A DNA stretch of 64,000 nucleotides from Strigamia acuminata (taxonomy: Eukaryota > Arthropoda > Chilopoda > Geophilomorpha > Linotaeniidae), in NCBI GenBank assembly GCA_949358305.1, contig OX442316.1, forward strand, positions 1,612,001 through 1,676,000, in the 5' to 3' direction. Of the stretch, positions 42,371 through 53,248 are shown piece by piece (positions within the stretch are counted from its first letter, which is position 1; every line of letters starts with the position of its first letter). The translations under genes were made by a program, and so were the position numbers. Below the pieces are notes generated by a model. It searched no databases. It was not told the DNA's origin and worked only from the letters and a program-made list of their open reading frames with translations.

Positions 42371-42801
42371 CCAAAACATACAAACATGTGTCAGTGTCAT
42401 TGATTGAACATGTGACACTTGAAATCACCAAGAGGTTACAAGTAACACTAATCTCTAAGATAAATGGTAAACAATAATCTAAACATTGCATAAAAACATA
42501 AACCAATAGATAACCGTAATTATGATTAACTGTTAATACATTCTTATACTAACATCAGATCAAATAATCCTTTTAGATCTAAATAATCAATTATTACATA
42601 TTAAACATTTGTTTACACATAATGCCTTGAATACGCTAAACCATAAACGCGTATCAAAAGTAATCTGTAAACCAATTAATCATACCATATTATATTATCT
42701 CTAACAATTTTGTTTAGGTACTTATGTTCCTATTCTATTCTAAATTCTGTTCTAAATTAAATTTTTTTAGATTTTAAGTAAATAATTTTAATAATTTCTA
42801 G

Positions 42802-43121
42802 ACTGTTTCAAGTAGACTTTTCTGAAGAAACTGACGGACGAATTATGCAGCTAAATTATGCAAATATCAATGCATCAGTTGACGAGGTATTAGTGGCATG
42901 GAAGAATTTGAGTCGAGTATTTTATTATTTTATTTTATCTTATTAATTGTTTGTTTCAGTTTGTAGGAATTTCTGTTTATCGAATACAGGGAAGACTACA
43001 GCATCTCTTACAACAAGATTTTGCCACATGGCTTGCGCAAGCAAACGAGAAACCACTTCGATTATTTATTCCGAAACAGAACCGTTTAGTTTGGAAGAAA
43101 ACATCTTCAAAAGATTTTTGA
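42802..43121 (+). CDS. Last two coding exons of an unrecognised gene
   Basis: Exon 42802-42886 (acceptor TTTCTAG, donor GAG|GTATTA) encodes LFQVDFSEETDGRIMQLNYA then NINASVDE. Exon 42960-43121 (acceptor TTGTTTCAG) encodes FVGISVYRIQGRLQHLLQQD, then FATWLAQANEKPLRLF, and ends KKTSSKDF at TGA. The two join in phase 0, the codon choice looks protein-like against a very A/T-rich background, and AATAAA follows at about 43149. The segment is probably alpha-helical, cytosolic or nuclear, with no membrane span or signal peptide. I do not recognise the family. Confidence 0.5.
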
Positions 43122-44657
43122 AAAAAATTTTAAATTTATTAAATCTTAAATAAATCTGTGTTCTTTCTATTGAAAAAGAGTGGTGAGAATGGAATTTTTT
43201 TTATTGTTTTTAATACTTTTTTTTGCAGTTGTAATCGGTTTTTTATAGTACCGGTATTAAATATTTTTTTCAGTTTTAATCGTTTTTTTTTGTTGCGTTT
43301 TTTTCAGTTTTAATTTGGTTTTTGGGCATTTTAACAGCTTTTAATAGCAAACAACATGTACAAATACTTCATAATTTATATTACACATTAAAGTTTAGCA
43401 CTGTAAAATTGCTGTAAAATTGCTGTAAAATTGCTCGACACTCAAATAGGTGGTCGGATAGTTTATTCTTGTGGGGAGTCAAGATTATTTTTAAAGATTT
43501 TATAAGTTTTTGTATTCGTGAGGATTTGCTAAAAATTTCAGGGATTTCGTGAGGATTTGCTAAAAAATTTAGAGATTTCGTAAGGATTTACTGTAGATTT
43601 CAGGAATTGTGGCGAGATTTACTATACATTTTAAAGATTTCCTAAGAATTTACTGTACATTTTAAAGATTTCTTAAGGATTTACTGTAGACTTCAGGGAT
43701 TTTGTAAGAATTAACTGTGGAGTTCAGGGTTTTTTATAAAAATTTACTGTAGATTTCAGGGTTTTTTTAAAAAAATTTACTGTAGATTTCAGGGTTTTTT
43801 TTAAAAAAATTTACTATAGATTTCAGGGTTTTTTTGTAAAGATTTTCTCTACGTGTTTTTCAATTTATTACATTTTAAAATAAATACCACTTTTCACGTG
43901 TTCTCACATACACCCACACCATGTTCGTGGAAACATTGGTGAAAACGTGTTAAATGCTACTTATAAACTTTAAATAACAAATATAATCTCATTGTGTGAA
44001 TGTGGTACGGAACACTTCATTTCAACTTGAGACATGGAGTGGCTTTGGGTACGCATATCAACAACAGAAATAGTTTCAATTGCAACTTGCACAGTGGAAA
44101 CAATCTGGGCGGGAGTATGGCTATAGATTTCAGGGTTTTTTGTAAGGATTTACTGTAGATTTCAGGGTTTTTTTGTAAATATAATCTCATTGTGTGAATG
44201 TGGAGTGGCACCACATGGTACGAAACACTAGTCATTTGAATTTCAGAACATTATGGAGTGGATAAGAATTTTAACCTCAGCAGTAGTTTCAATACCAGCA
44301 TGCACAGTGGGAACAATCTGGGGCGGAGTGTGGCTACTTGCCTCGTTAATTTCCAAGATTTGGGGTCGACCTTCTACACCGTTTCCGACCACTGAAGATT
44401 TCATAGGAATTTACTGTAAATTTTAAATATTTCCTAATAAATTTACTGTAGACTTCAGTGATTTTGTAAGAATTTACTGTAGATTTCAGGGTTTTTTTGT
44501 AAAGATTTACTGTAGATTTCAAGAATTGTGTCGAGATATACTGTATATTTCTTAGATTTGGTCAACTTCGCTGTAGATTCCAATAAGTTAAGAGGCAATA
44601 AAAAGTTGGATATTAACCAAACTGAACACACAAGAAACGAAAACAACTTTCCACCAT
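43122..44657. other. A/T-rich tract with degenerate TTTACTGTAGATTTCAGGG repeats and a duplicated exon-like segment
   Basis: Units resembling AGGATTTACTGTAGATTTCA recur from about 43490 to 43860, around 44130-44180, and 44390-44570. Between them two related segments (about 43960-44125 and 44180-44350) share AATATAATCTCATTGTGTGA, ATGGAGTGG, TAGTTTCAAT and GTGTGGCT-like blocks. The second follows a TTGAATTTCAG acceptor-like site and reads MEWIRILTSAVVSIPACTVG then TIWGGVWLLASLIS, a hydrophobic N-terminus. The first copy carries a stop after a similar peptide. No donor or continuation is found. Confidence 0.5.
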
Positions 44658-44808
44658 TGTCGTGATCTTATGTATTGCCACTAGAGGGCACTACTTGTTT
44701 GTGTATACACCTGACCAGGTAAGGTCACGTGGTGACCTTGCACTATGAATAAAGTCACTTCATGTTAATGCATCAACCTGGCTGGACTCACTCTCTGTCG
44801 ACTCTACA
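44658..44808 (+). repeat. Gypsy-2 5' LTR
   Basis: 151 bp. It contains CCACTAGAGGGC (44678-44689), a perfect CTCF-core match, and GAATAAAG as a poly(A) signal. Confidence 0.93.
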
Positions 44809-44957
44809 AATTGGCGACGAGGATATTTAGTGAAAAGAATCCACGAATATCAGTGAAAATAAGGGCCATCCAAAGGAAATTGGACTTGATTTGGAACTGT
44901 GAGTGAGGAAATATTCATCAAGTGTTATTGTGAGAATTTTGCAAACGAACATTTTTA

Positions 44958-47900
44958 ATGGCGGTGGCGAATTTAAATTTGCCCACATTGGCAAAATTCG
45001 AAATTGGTGAAGGTAACATGGATCAAAGGTGGAAGTCCTGGACAAACACATTTACGTACTATCTCTCGGCGGCGAATATTACAGAAGATAAACAGAAACT
45101 TGCTTTATTGTTACATTTGGCAGGTATAGACGTGCAAGCGATTTTCGAGACATTTCCAGAGGATAAAAAGAAGAATTACACGTGGAGGCGTCTGCAGCGC
45201 TTGCTGCGTACTTCAATCCGAGGAAAAATTTAAGATTTGAGCGGCACGTTTTCAGACAATTTTCGCAGGAAGCGGGAGAAGTAATGGACACCTATGTTAC
45301 GCGTTTGAGGACCGCCGTGAAAAATTGTGAGTTTGATACTTTAGAAGATGATATGATTATTGATCAGGTGCTCGAAAAGGGCAAGGATAAAAGCCTACGT
45401 CGACGACTGTTACGTGAGGATAAGTTAACTCTAGAGTCGTTGTTAAAACTCGCACGAGCGTCAGAAGCTAGCGAGCGACAGGCGACGACAATGGAAAAAG
45501 ATAATAATGGAAAAACGCCTAAAGAAGACGTAATAAGCCAAATATCTCGGGGAAAATCAAATTTTCGTGGACGGAATGGCGGAAAGTCGAGACGGAATTT
45601 TCGGCAGGATAAAACGACACAGAATCGAGAAGAAGAGAGGAGAAGCAACAAAACAGGCGGAGTTTTGGAGTGTTTTCGATGCGGTCGTGAGGGACATTTT
45701 GCGAACGAGTGTACGGTAGCCCGGGATAAGGAATGCTCATTTTGTCATAAAAAGGGACATTTTGAAAAGGTATGTCGTTTAAAACATAATAAGGGGCGTG
45801 GACGTGCTACGGCGGATCGTGTCCAGTACGTCGGGGTTAATGAACGTGACGCTGACGTGTATGAAGAAGACGAATACGCGTTCGGAATTGATTCCGCAAC
45901 AAAGAAACATTGCGTTTCGGTACAAATTGCAACGAAAAAGGTTGAAGTTTTAATCGATTCGGGCGCAAATGTGAACCTAATTGATAAAAAGACGTGGGAT
46001 TTATTAAAACAACAAGGGATTAAGTTAAAGCCACCAACCACGAGATTATTCCCGTATGGTTGCGAGACGCCATTGAAGACGAGTGGACAGTTTTCAGCCG
46101 AAATTGAGGCGAAAGGAAAGAAAATGATTGCGAATTTTATAGTGGTTCCATCCGGGAATGTCTCCTTGTTGGGAAAGATAACTTCAGAACAGCTTGGCTT
46201 CGTTAGATTTAGCGAGGAGTCGGTCGGCGCAGTCGAGGATAGGAAGACAGATGCGACTTTCGACGCGATTATGGCGGATTTGACGGAGGAGATTAGACGG
46301 ATAGTCGAACCACATGGGAAATTATTCGAAGGTATCGGAAAATTAAAAAATTTTGAACTTGATTTGCATGTTGACCCATTAGTGAGACCCGTGGCGCAAT
46401 CCGTGAGGAGAGTGCCGTTTCATGTAAGGAAAAAAGTTGACACGGAGTTGGATGTCTTACTGGATCAAGATATTATCGAACCAGTAACCGGCCCCACCGA
46501 TTGGGTTTCGCCGTTGGTGCCGGTGGGCAAACCTGACGGCTCGGTACGCATATGTTTGGATATGCGCGCCGTGAATAAAGCGGTGCGACGATGCCGTCAC
46601 CCTCTTCCAACGATGGAAGAGATACTCGAAGAAATCGACGGTGCAGCTTTAATTAGTAAATTGGATTGCAGATGGGGGTACCTGCAAATACCGTTGAGCG
46701 AGGACTCCCGTCGTTATACGGTATTCGTCACGCATCGCGGTTTATACCGTTACAAACGATTGTTTTTCGGGGTGGCTTCGGCCCCCGAAGACTATCAACG
46801 AATTATTCAAACAGTCTTAGAAGGGTGTCCAGGTGCAAAGAATAGTTTGGATGATATTATCATCTATGGAAAAACACCAAAAGAACATAATGACAGATTA
46901 AAGAAGGTGTTACAGGTTCTCGAAGACAACGGGTTAACTTTGAATCTAAACAAATGCAGATTTGGTCTTACAAAATTAAACTTTCTGGGACACATAATTT
47001 CAAGTGACGGTATTGCGGTTGCCGACCAGAAGGTCGTAGCAGTGAAGAGTGCAGTTCCACCGAAAAACGAAACGGAGGTGCGTAGTTTTTTGGGACTTGT
47101 TAATTATTGTGCTAGATTTATTCCAGACTTTGCCTCGTTGGCCGAACCCTTACGACAAGTAGCGAGGAAAGATGTCGTCTTCACATGGGGAAAACAACAG
47201 GACATCGCGTTCAAGGCGTTGAAGGATGCATTGTGCGCGGCGAGCACTTTGGCGTTTTTCAAAAAGGACGCCGAAACACGGTTAACAGTCGATGCTTCGC
47301 CGGTCGGCCTCGGTGCGGTCTTAACTCAACGCCAGAGCGATGGATTGATGCGACCAGTGGCGTATGCAAGCCGGACGTTATCGTCGGTCGAACGTCGCTA
47401 TTCGCAAACTGAAAAGGAGGCTTTGGCGGTCGTATGGGGATGCGAAAAATTTCGCATCTACCTGATAGGTTTAAAATTTGAATTGATAACCGACCACAAG
47501 GCCCTAGAGGTCATCTATTCAGCGCGTTCAAAGCCTTCAGCTCGAATAGAACGATGGGTTCTGAGGCTACAACCTTATGAGTTCGCGATTAGGCATAAAC
47601 CCGGAACCTCGAACATTGCAGACGCGCTCTCCAGATTGCTACCGGAAGACGAAGGGAAAGCAGTAGTCGGAGAGAGTGAGAAACATGTTCATTTCGTTTT
47701 AAATAGTGCAATCCCGAAGGCGATGACAGTTGATGAAGTCGAAAAAGAATCAAGAGTGGATGACGAGATCGAAGAAATAAAGAAGTCATTACAACAGACA
47801 AAGGATTTCCCAAAAGTAATAACTCGATTTAATGCAATAAAAAATGAATTGTCGGTAGTGAAGGGGATCTTGATGCGAGGAACGAGGATCGTACTTCCGA

Positions 47901-49082
47901 AGAATTTGCGCGCGAAAGTCATCCAGTTGGCACATATCGGTCATCAGGGGATCGTAAAAACGAAGCAACGTTTAAGAGAAAAAGTATGGTGGCCCGGAAT
48001 AGACGGAGACGTTGAGCGTGCGATTCATTCGTGTAAGGCTTGTCAATACGGTGGACAGACGGAAAGAACGGAACCGATTCGTAGATCCCCTTTACCGAAG
48101 GCAGCGTGGAAAGAACTCGGAATTGACATTTGCGGGCCGTTCATGGACGGAAATTCCATCATAGTAGCGGTGGATTACTTTTCACGGTGGCCGGAAGTTA
48201 AAATATTGAAATCCACTAAGGCGGAGGAAATAGTTGAATGGTTGAGGTCAATTTTTGATTCGTGGGGAATTCCGGACGTCGTGACTTCTGACAACGGACC
48301 ACAATTCGTGTCCGACCATTTTGGACAGTTTATGTTGGAATGTGGAGTTACACATCGACGAGTGACCCCATACTGGCCTCAGGCCAATGGGACCGTTGAG
48401 AGACTGAATAAGTCGTTTGTGAAGATTTAGGGCTGCTTTGGTGGAGGGAAAGGACTGGAAAATAGCTCTTGGCGAATTTTTACGGTCGTATAGAAGTACG
48501 CCACACCAAACAACTGGGTCTTCACCACACGAATTGATGACAGGACGAATAATGAAGAATAAGTTGCCACAACTTCTGAAGAATCCAACTAGTAAATTAA
48601 TAAGGGAAGTTAGAGCAAGAGATGCGGCAGAGAAAGAAAAATCGAAAGTGTACGCAGACCAAACGAGACGTGCAGAACAAAGTCAGATTCGAGTCGGAGA
48701 TAAAGTGCTGCTCTCGAAAATTAGAAAACACAAATTAGATTCTGCATTTCACGATGATTTAATGACTGTTAAAGATAAAAAGAAAAACTGTGTTATTTTA
48801 GAAACTCCAGATGGCAAAGTGATAAAACGAAACATCACTCATGTTAAGCGGTTTATTCAGCACGAGGAGGACTACTTGGACAACACACACCACACTGAGA
48901 TGACATCATCCCCCGAGGCGTTGATGATCCCAGACGGACTAGACGAAACCGAGCCGAGACAGATTGTGGTGCAAAACCCAATTCCCGAGCCGACACCTGT
49001 AATCGTACAGCCAGCTGAGCCAGAGATTCCATTGAGGCGTTCCGCAAGAGACAGACACCCACCGGAGTTTTATGGCAGATGA
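44958..49082 (+). pseudogene. Gypsy-2 gag-pol, three frame segments separated by two frameshifts
   Basis: Segment 1, 44958-about 45180: Gag N-terminus (MAVANLNLPTLAKFEIGEG). The frame then changes by one base near 45180; segment 2 runs to a stop at 48430 with Gag remainder (AAYFNPRKNLRFERHVFRQ), CCHC knuckles CFRCGREGHFANEC and CSFCHKKGHFEKVC, protease VLIDSGANVNLI (usual DSGA intact), reverse transcriptase (SKLDCRWGYLQIPL, NSLDDIIIYG, where the usual YxDD tyrosine is Ser), RNase H (LTVDASPVGLGAVLT) and integrase (HIGHQGIV...CKACQ, LGIDICGPF, TSDNGPQFVS, WPQANGTVERLN). A second one-base shift near 48428 leads to segment 3, 48438-49082, the integrase C-terminal part ending RRSARDRHPPEFYGR. It is nonfunctional as read unless the indels are sequencing errors. 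No envelope gene is seen. Confidence 0.92.
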
Positions 49083-49258
49083 AAGCCAGCGTGCGATGTT
49101 GAAGTTGTATTGTTATTATTATAAGTTTAATAAGTACTAGTTTTGTTTATATTTCTTTAGTTCGAGCCTGAACACAATTGTAAAAGATCATTTCATTAAT
49201 TTATTATTTAACATTTTATTGTACATTTGTGAATTGATTTATTGAGGAAAAAAGATGT

Positions 49259-49409
49259 TGTCGTGATCTTATGTATTGCCACTAGAGGGCACTACTTGTT
49301 TGTGTATACACCTGACCAGGTGAGGTCACGTGGTGACCTTGCACTCTGAATAAAGTCACTTCATGTTATTGCATCAACCTGGCTGGACTCACTCTCTGTC
49401 GACTCTACA
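49259..49409 (+). repeat. Gypsy-2 3' LTR
   Basis: 151 bp, differing from the 5' copy at GGTGAGG, GCACTCTG and GTTATTG. It carries the same CCACTAGAGGGC site at 49279-49290. Confidence 0.93.
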
Positions 49410-49645
49410 ACCATGTTGTTTTCCAACAGCAAAAAAATGTTCTTGCATTTGTTAATCTTATGAAGATTTTTGCAACTCTAGAGAAAGTCATTTTGAAAAA
49501 GTGAAAGCTTCTCAAAGTCAAAAGTTTACAACTATTTTAGTTTAACAACAGCTGGACTGGTCAAAATGACCCAATGGGTTTCCAATAGTGCAAAGATGAA
49601 AAGACAAAAAACCACTCCTGGCTGGCCAAAGTCCTGTACCATGGG

Positions 49646-49757
49646 CAGGGCTGGACTGGGTACAAATTTAGTCCGGGAAATCTGGATGTGTCGGGCCACA
49701 GGGACGAACCACTGGGCCAGGGAGCCACTGGAAAATTCCCGGTAGCCCACTGAACGG
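49646..49757. mobile_element. MITE fragment of the CAGGGCTGGACTGG family
   Basis: It starts CAGGGCTGGACTGGGTAC and continues with TTTAGTCCGGGAAATC, GGATGTGTCGGGCCAC and ATTCCCGGTAGCCCACTG, blocks shared with 63766-63900 and 55805-55881. A clean right end and target duplication are not visible. Confidence 0.5.
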
Positions 49758-50373
49758 AAGGGATTTCAACCAATTAACCTTTTGGAAATCAAACCCGAAT
49801 TTAAAAACACAAAACACGAACACACAAACAAAATCTTGCTGATATTAAAGCGTTTTTGATGCATACTTTGTTAAATGAATGTATTTTTGGCACCATGAGC
49901 GCAAACCCCATAAGTAGCTGTTCTTTGGTAGCACATAAAAGGAAACATTGCGTGGACAAGATGTTTGAGTTTCCAACAATTATCATGTGACTATCTTGGT
50001 TGGTGACCAGAATTATTCATTTCTCTGATTTTGAAACCAAACCAATATATGTTAAAACCAAAATAATGCAGAAGGAAAACTATGAAGAAATGCCACGAAA
50101 AGTTAAATAAAAATAAACATTAATTGGAAATGTAGCATTATTGCTGAACAGAATATATACAGCCCAAATGATCAGAGCTCTCTTCCAGTTCCACTTAAGG
50201 TTGGTTCACACTTGGAAGTAAAGTAAGATAAAGTAACGTAAACAATGGAGAAGTAGAAGTAAGGTAATGCATGTATGTTCACACTTGTTTGAAGTAGAAG
50301 TAAGGATTATCCAATGAAAATTAAGGAGCAAGATCTTGATCCCAAAGAATAACTGTATTGTTTCATCATTAAG

Positions 50374-51772
50374 ATGGCAACTCAAAATCACAACTGGAGT
50401 GCTTTGCATTATAAAAATGCAGATTTGGAGGATCTGGAGGATTTGGAAGATTTATTTTTGCTCACGGCAGGTGCAATGTGTTGTAGTGAGGCAGTGCCAC
50501 GTAGAAGGAGCAGGCGATGGTGGGTGCGACCATCACTGCAAGCAAGAGAAAAGTATGGTTACCATCATACACTGATCAAGGAATTGCGTCTGGCAGAGCC
50601 ATAGTATTTTCATCGATACATGAGAATGAGTGCCACGCAATTTGAGGAATTTGTGCAAATTGTTGGGCCCAAAATTGCAAAATTGAACACCAAATTTCGA
50701 CAAGCAATTTCCCCTGAAGAAAAACTCTCCCTGACCTTGAGGTAAATTTTAATTTACAGTTTTGAACAAAATTATAATTTGTGTTGTTTTACCCAGGTAT
50801 TTGGCCTCAGGTGACAGCCAAATATCCCTGTCATTTGCTTATCGTCTAGGCCGATCCACAGTCAGTAAAATAATATTTGAAACGTGCACTGCAATTTGGG
50901 ATTCCCTGAATGGAGAATATTTGAATGCACCAAAAACACCGTATGAATGGCAGCAAATTGCAACAGGATTCAACGATCGTTGGAATTTCCCACACTACAT
51001 AGGCGCTTTGGATGGAAAGCATGTCGTTATAGAGGCACCTAAAAACTCTGGAAGCCAGTACTTCAATTACAAAAACACGTTCAGCATTGTGTTGCTTGCT
51101 ATATGCAATTCTGAGTACTGCTACACAATGGTTGACATTGGAAATTATGGACGAATCAGTGATGGTGGAGTATTTTCTAATTCTTGGTTTGGTCAAAAAA
51201 TTGTGGCCAATGAATTCAATTTACCGGCGCCATCACAAATCACCCAAGCACTACCAAAGCTACCATATGTCATTACTGCTGATGAAGCATTCCCGCTCCA
51301 TGAGAACATAATGCGACCGTTTCCAGGGAAATTTTTAGACCTTCAAAAAAGAGTATTCAATTATCGTTTATCACGAGCTCGTATGCGAATTGAGAACACT
51401 TTTGGCATAACAGCAGCTAGATGGAGAATTTTACGAAAACCAATCTCAGCAAAAGTAGAAACGGTTGATGCCATCACCAAAGCAATTGTTTGTCTCCATA
51501 ACTACATTAAGATTAGTCAATTCAGACGTGATGGCAACTATCTATACTGCCCACTGCAAATGGTGGATCATGAAGATGAAGCAGGAAATATTATTCAAGG
51601 CGATTGGAGAAGAATTTGTGTAAATGATGCAAACATGCAAAATTTTGGTGGAACCAGATGCAACAGGGCAAACAGAATTGCTGTGGACACACAAGAGCAA
51701 TTTGCAAAATTCTTCATGTCAGAGGAAGGACATGTGCCATGGCAAATTCGTCATGTTACACGAGCCAATTGA
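50374..51772 (+). pseudogene. Harbinger DDE transposase, two exons, one in-frame stop
   Basis: Exon 1 (50374-50741) starts MATQNHNWSALHYKNADLED and ends KLSLTLR at donor GAG|GTAAAT. Exon 2 (50797-51772) starts [13 protein letters not shown] after TTTTACCCAG. This intron position before the YLA(S/T)G motif is common in the family. Catalytic motifs: [15 protein letters not shown] (first Asp), [10 protein letters not shown] (second Asp), [17 protein letters not shown] (Glu), with [17 protein letters not shown] between. A TAG at about 50602 breaks exon 1 inside the otherwise conserved ELR...YFHRYMRM region, so this copy cannot make the full protein. Exon 2 alone is intact. Domestication is unlikely given the preserved transposon ends. 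Confidence 0.9.
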
Positions 51773-52008
51773 TCCTCTGCTACAAAGTGCAAGATTTGAT
51801 TTCTTGATTTCATTTATTTAATCATTCTGTTTTTCCAAATTTTTGAATTTTTGTTATTTAATTCCCGAATTTTTGAAATTTTGTTATTTAATTCCCGAAT
51901 TTTTGAATTTTTGTTATTTAATTCCCCATACATTTAATTTTTATGAAATGAAATTACAAAATTTGTATTTATATTTCTAAATCTACTTTTATTTTATTTC
52001 ATTTGATT

Positions 52009-52983
52009 TTACTCAGAGTCATAACATGAATACATCAAATTCATGATATCTCGCTTGAGCTTCATTTTTTTTCTGTTTTCTATGCGACTCATTGGACCAA
52101 CTAGGCTTGCACAAAAAGCTTGGTCTTCTTCCAAAGAACTGTCCCCCAAAATTGTTTGGGTTTGGCAACGCTGCAAAATTGCATTGGCAGTTGTCTTGAA
52201 TGTGTCCATCAATTCCTGTTGCGTGGATTGTGCTGTTTAAAAAAGAATGAAATGTTAAGCAAAAATAAATAAAATTTCAATTCAGATTGGAATAAATTAA
52301 ACCTGACGAGCTTGATTTCCTGTTCCGACTTATTGCACTTGTTGATGGGAGAGGCAGAGGCGATGGCAGAAGCGATGGTGATGGTGATGGTGATCGTGAT
52401 GATGATGTGAACGATGATGAACTTTGTGCATTGGTTTCTGGACTGGTTTGTTTCACAGAATCTTTTTCTTCTGTCTGCTCACCTAGTTGTTCATCAGAGG
52501 CCTCATCAAATTCATCTCCAATCTGTTGCTCAGGATTGTTTCCAGTTGTCCTGTTGTTTTAAAATTAAAATTATTATTTATTACATATTTATTATTTAAT
52601 TATTATTATATACTAACTTTCTGCTTTTTGCAAAATCCGCAAGGAATGACAAGTGCTCATAATACACCCACTTGTCCTTTTTTTTCCACTTTCTCCTGAT
52701 TTTTTAATCTTCAAAACTCTCCTCTCTTTGGTATATCTGTCCCGTAGGACCTTCCACCTAGCTTGAATTTGAAGAGCTAAAATTCGAAAATGGATTTTTA
52801 ATGTTGCAATCCGAAAAATGCAATTTTTGTAATTTTGTACAAACCTGGTGATCCGATAGCTTGCCCAATTTCCTTGAACGCATTCTCCTTTATCACCTTT
52901 TGCTTGTATTCAGCCATTCCAGTATTCCATAATACTGGATGGCATTTTACAAGTGCGATTAGATTTTCATCTGTGTTTTGCAT
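52009..52983 (-). pseudogene. Harbinger partner gene: MADF-BESS DNA-binding protein, four exons, one frameshift
   Basis: Exons 52983-52845, 52776-52618, 52550-52303 and 52232-52009 have GT-AG borders. The MADF domain (IALVKCHPVLWNTGMAEYKQ, RWKVLRDRYTKERRVLKI, WVYYEHLSFLADF) binds DNA; a Ser/Pro-rich linker follows; the last exon (MSRIENRKKMKLKRDIMNL) resembles a BESS motif for protein contacts. In this superfamily such a protein helps the transposase reach the nucleus and bind the ends. The frame breaks in an eight-A run in exon 2; with one more A all four exons would keep phase (256 codons), so a recent slip or a sequencing error is plausible. Confidence 0.85.
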
Positions 52984-53248
52984 TTTGAAAATGAGGAAAA
53001 ACCATTGTTGCAAAAAATGGCGCTGAAAATTGTTTTGGATTCTCGTTTAATCTCGCATTGTCTCACGAGATTCAAGTCATTTCTCATTGGTTGGAAGTAA
53101 GCTTGCTGCGTTGCGTTACTTCCTACTTCAAAACAAATTTGAAGTAGCTTTTGCTTACTTTACTGCTAAAACAATCCAACAATGCAATGCGCAGCAACAT
53201 TGCGTTACGTTAAATCCTAGTGTGAACACAAGTGTGAACCAACCTTTA

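Larger units (their letters stand above)
44658..49409 (+). mobile_element. Gypsy-2: Ty3/gypsy LTR retrotransposon with frameshifts
   Basis: 151-bp LTRs (TGTCGTG...CTCTACA) at 44658-44808 and 49259-49409 differ at three positions that I can see. ACCAT flanks both sides (44653-44657, 49410-49414) as the target duplication. The primer binding site TGGCGACGAGGAT starts at 44812, the same as in gypsy-1. A purine tract GAGGAAAAAAGATG precedes the 3' LTR. The coding region is broken by two single-base frameshifts. The roughly 2% LTR divergence makes it older than gypsy-1. Confidence 0.95.
50198..53245. mobile_element. PIF/Harbinger DNA transposon, 3,048 bp, TTA target duplication
   Basis: Terminal inverted repeats are AGGTTGGTTCACACTTG and CAAGTGTGAACCAACCT. 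TTA flanks both ends (50195-50197, 53246-53248), the 3-bp duplication of the superfamily. Subterminal regions carry AAGTAAGGTAA / GAAGTAG repeats on the left and TTACTTCCTACTTC on the right. It holds the two genes of the superfamily in convergent orientation: DDE transposase (plus) and a MADF/Myb-like DNA-binding partner (minus). Confidence 0.95.

Noticed and set aside
26999-49082. Gypsy elements as endogenous errantivirus with an envelope gene
   Set aside because: After the integrase C-terminal tails there is only short non-coding sequence before the 3' LTRs in both elements; no envelope-like frame with signal peptide and membrane segment is seen.
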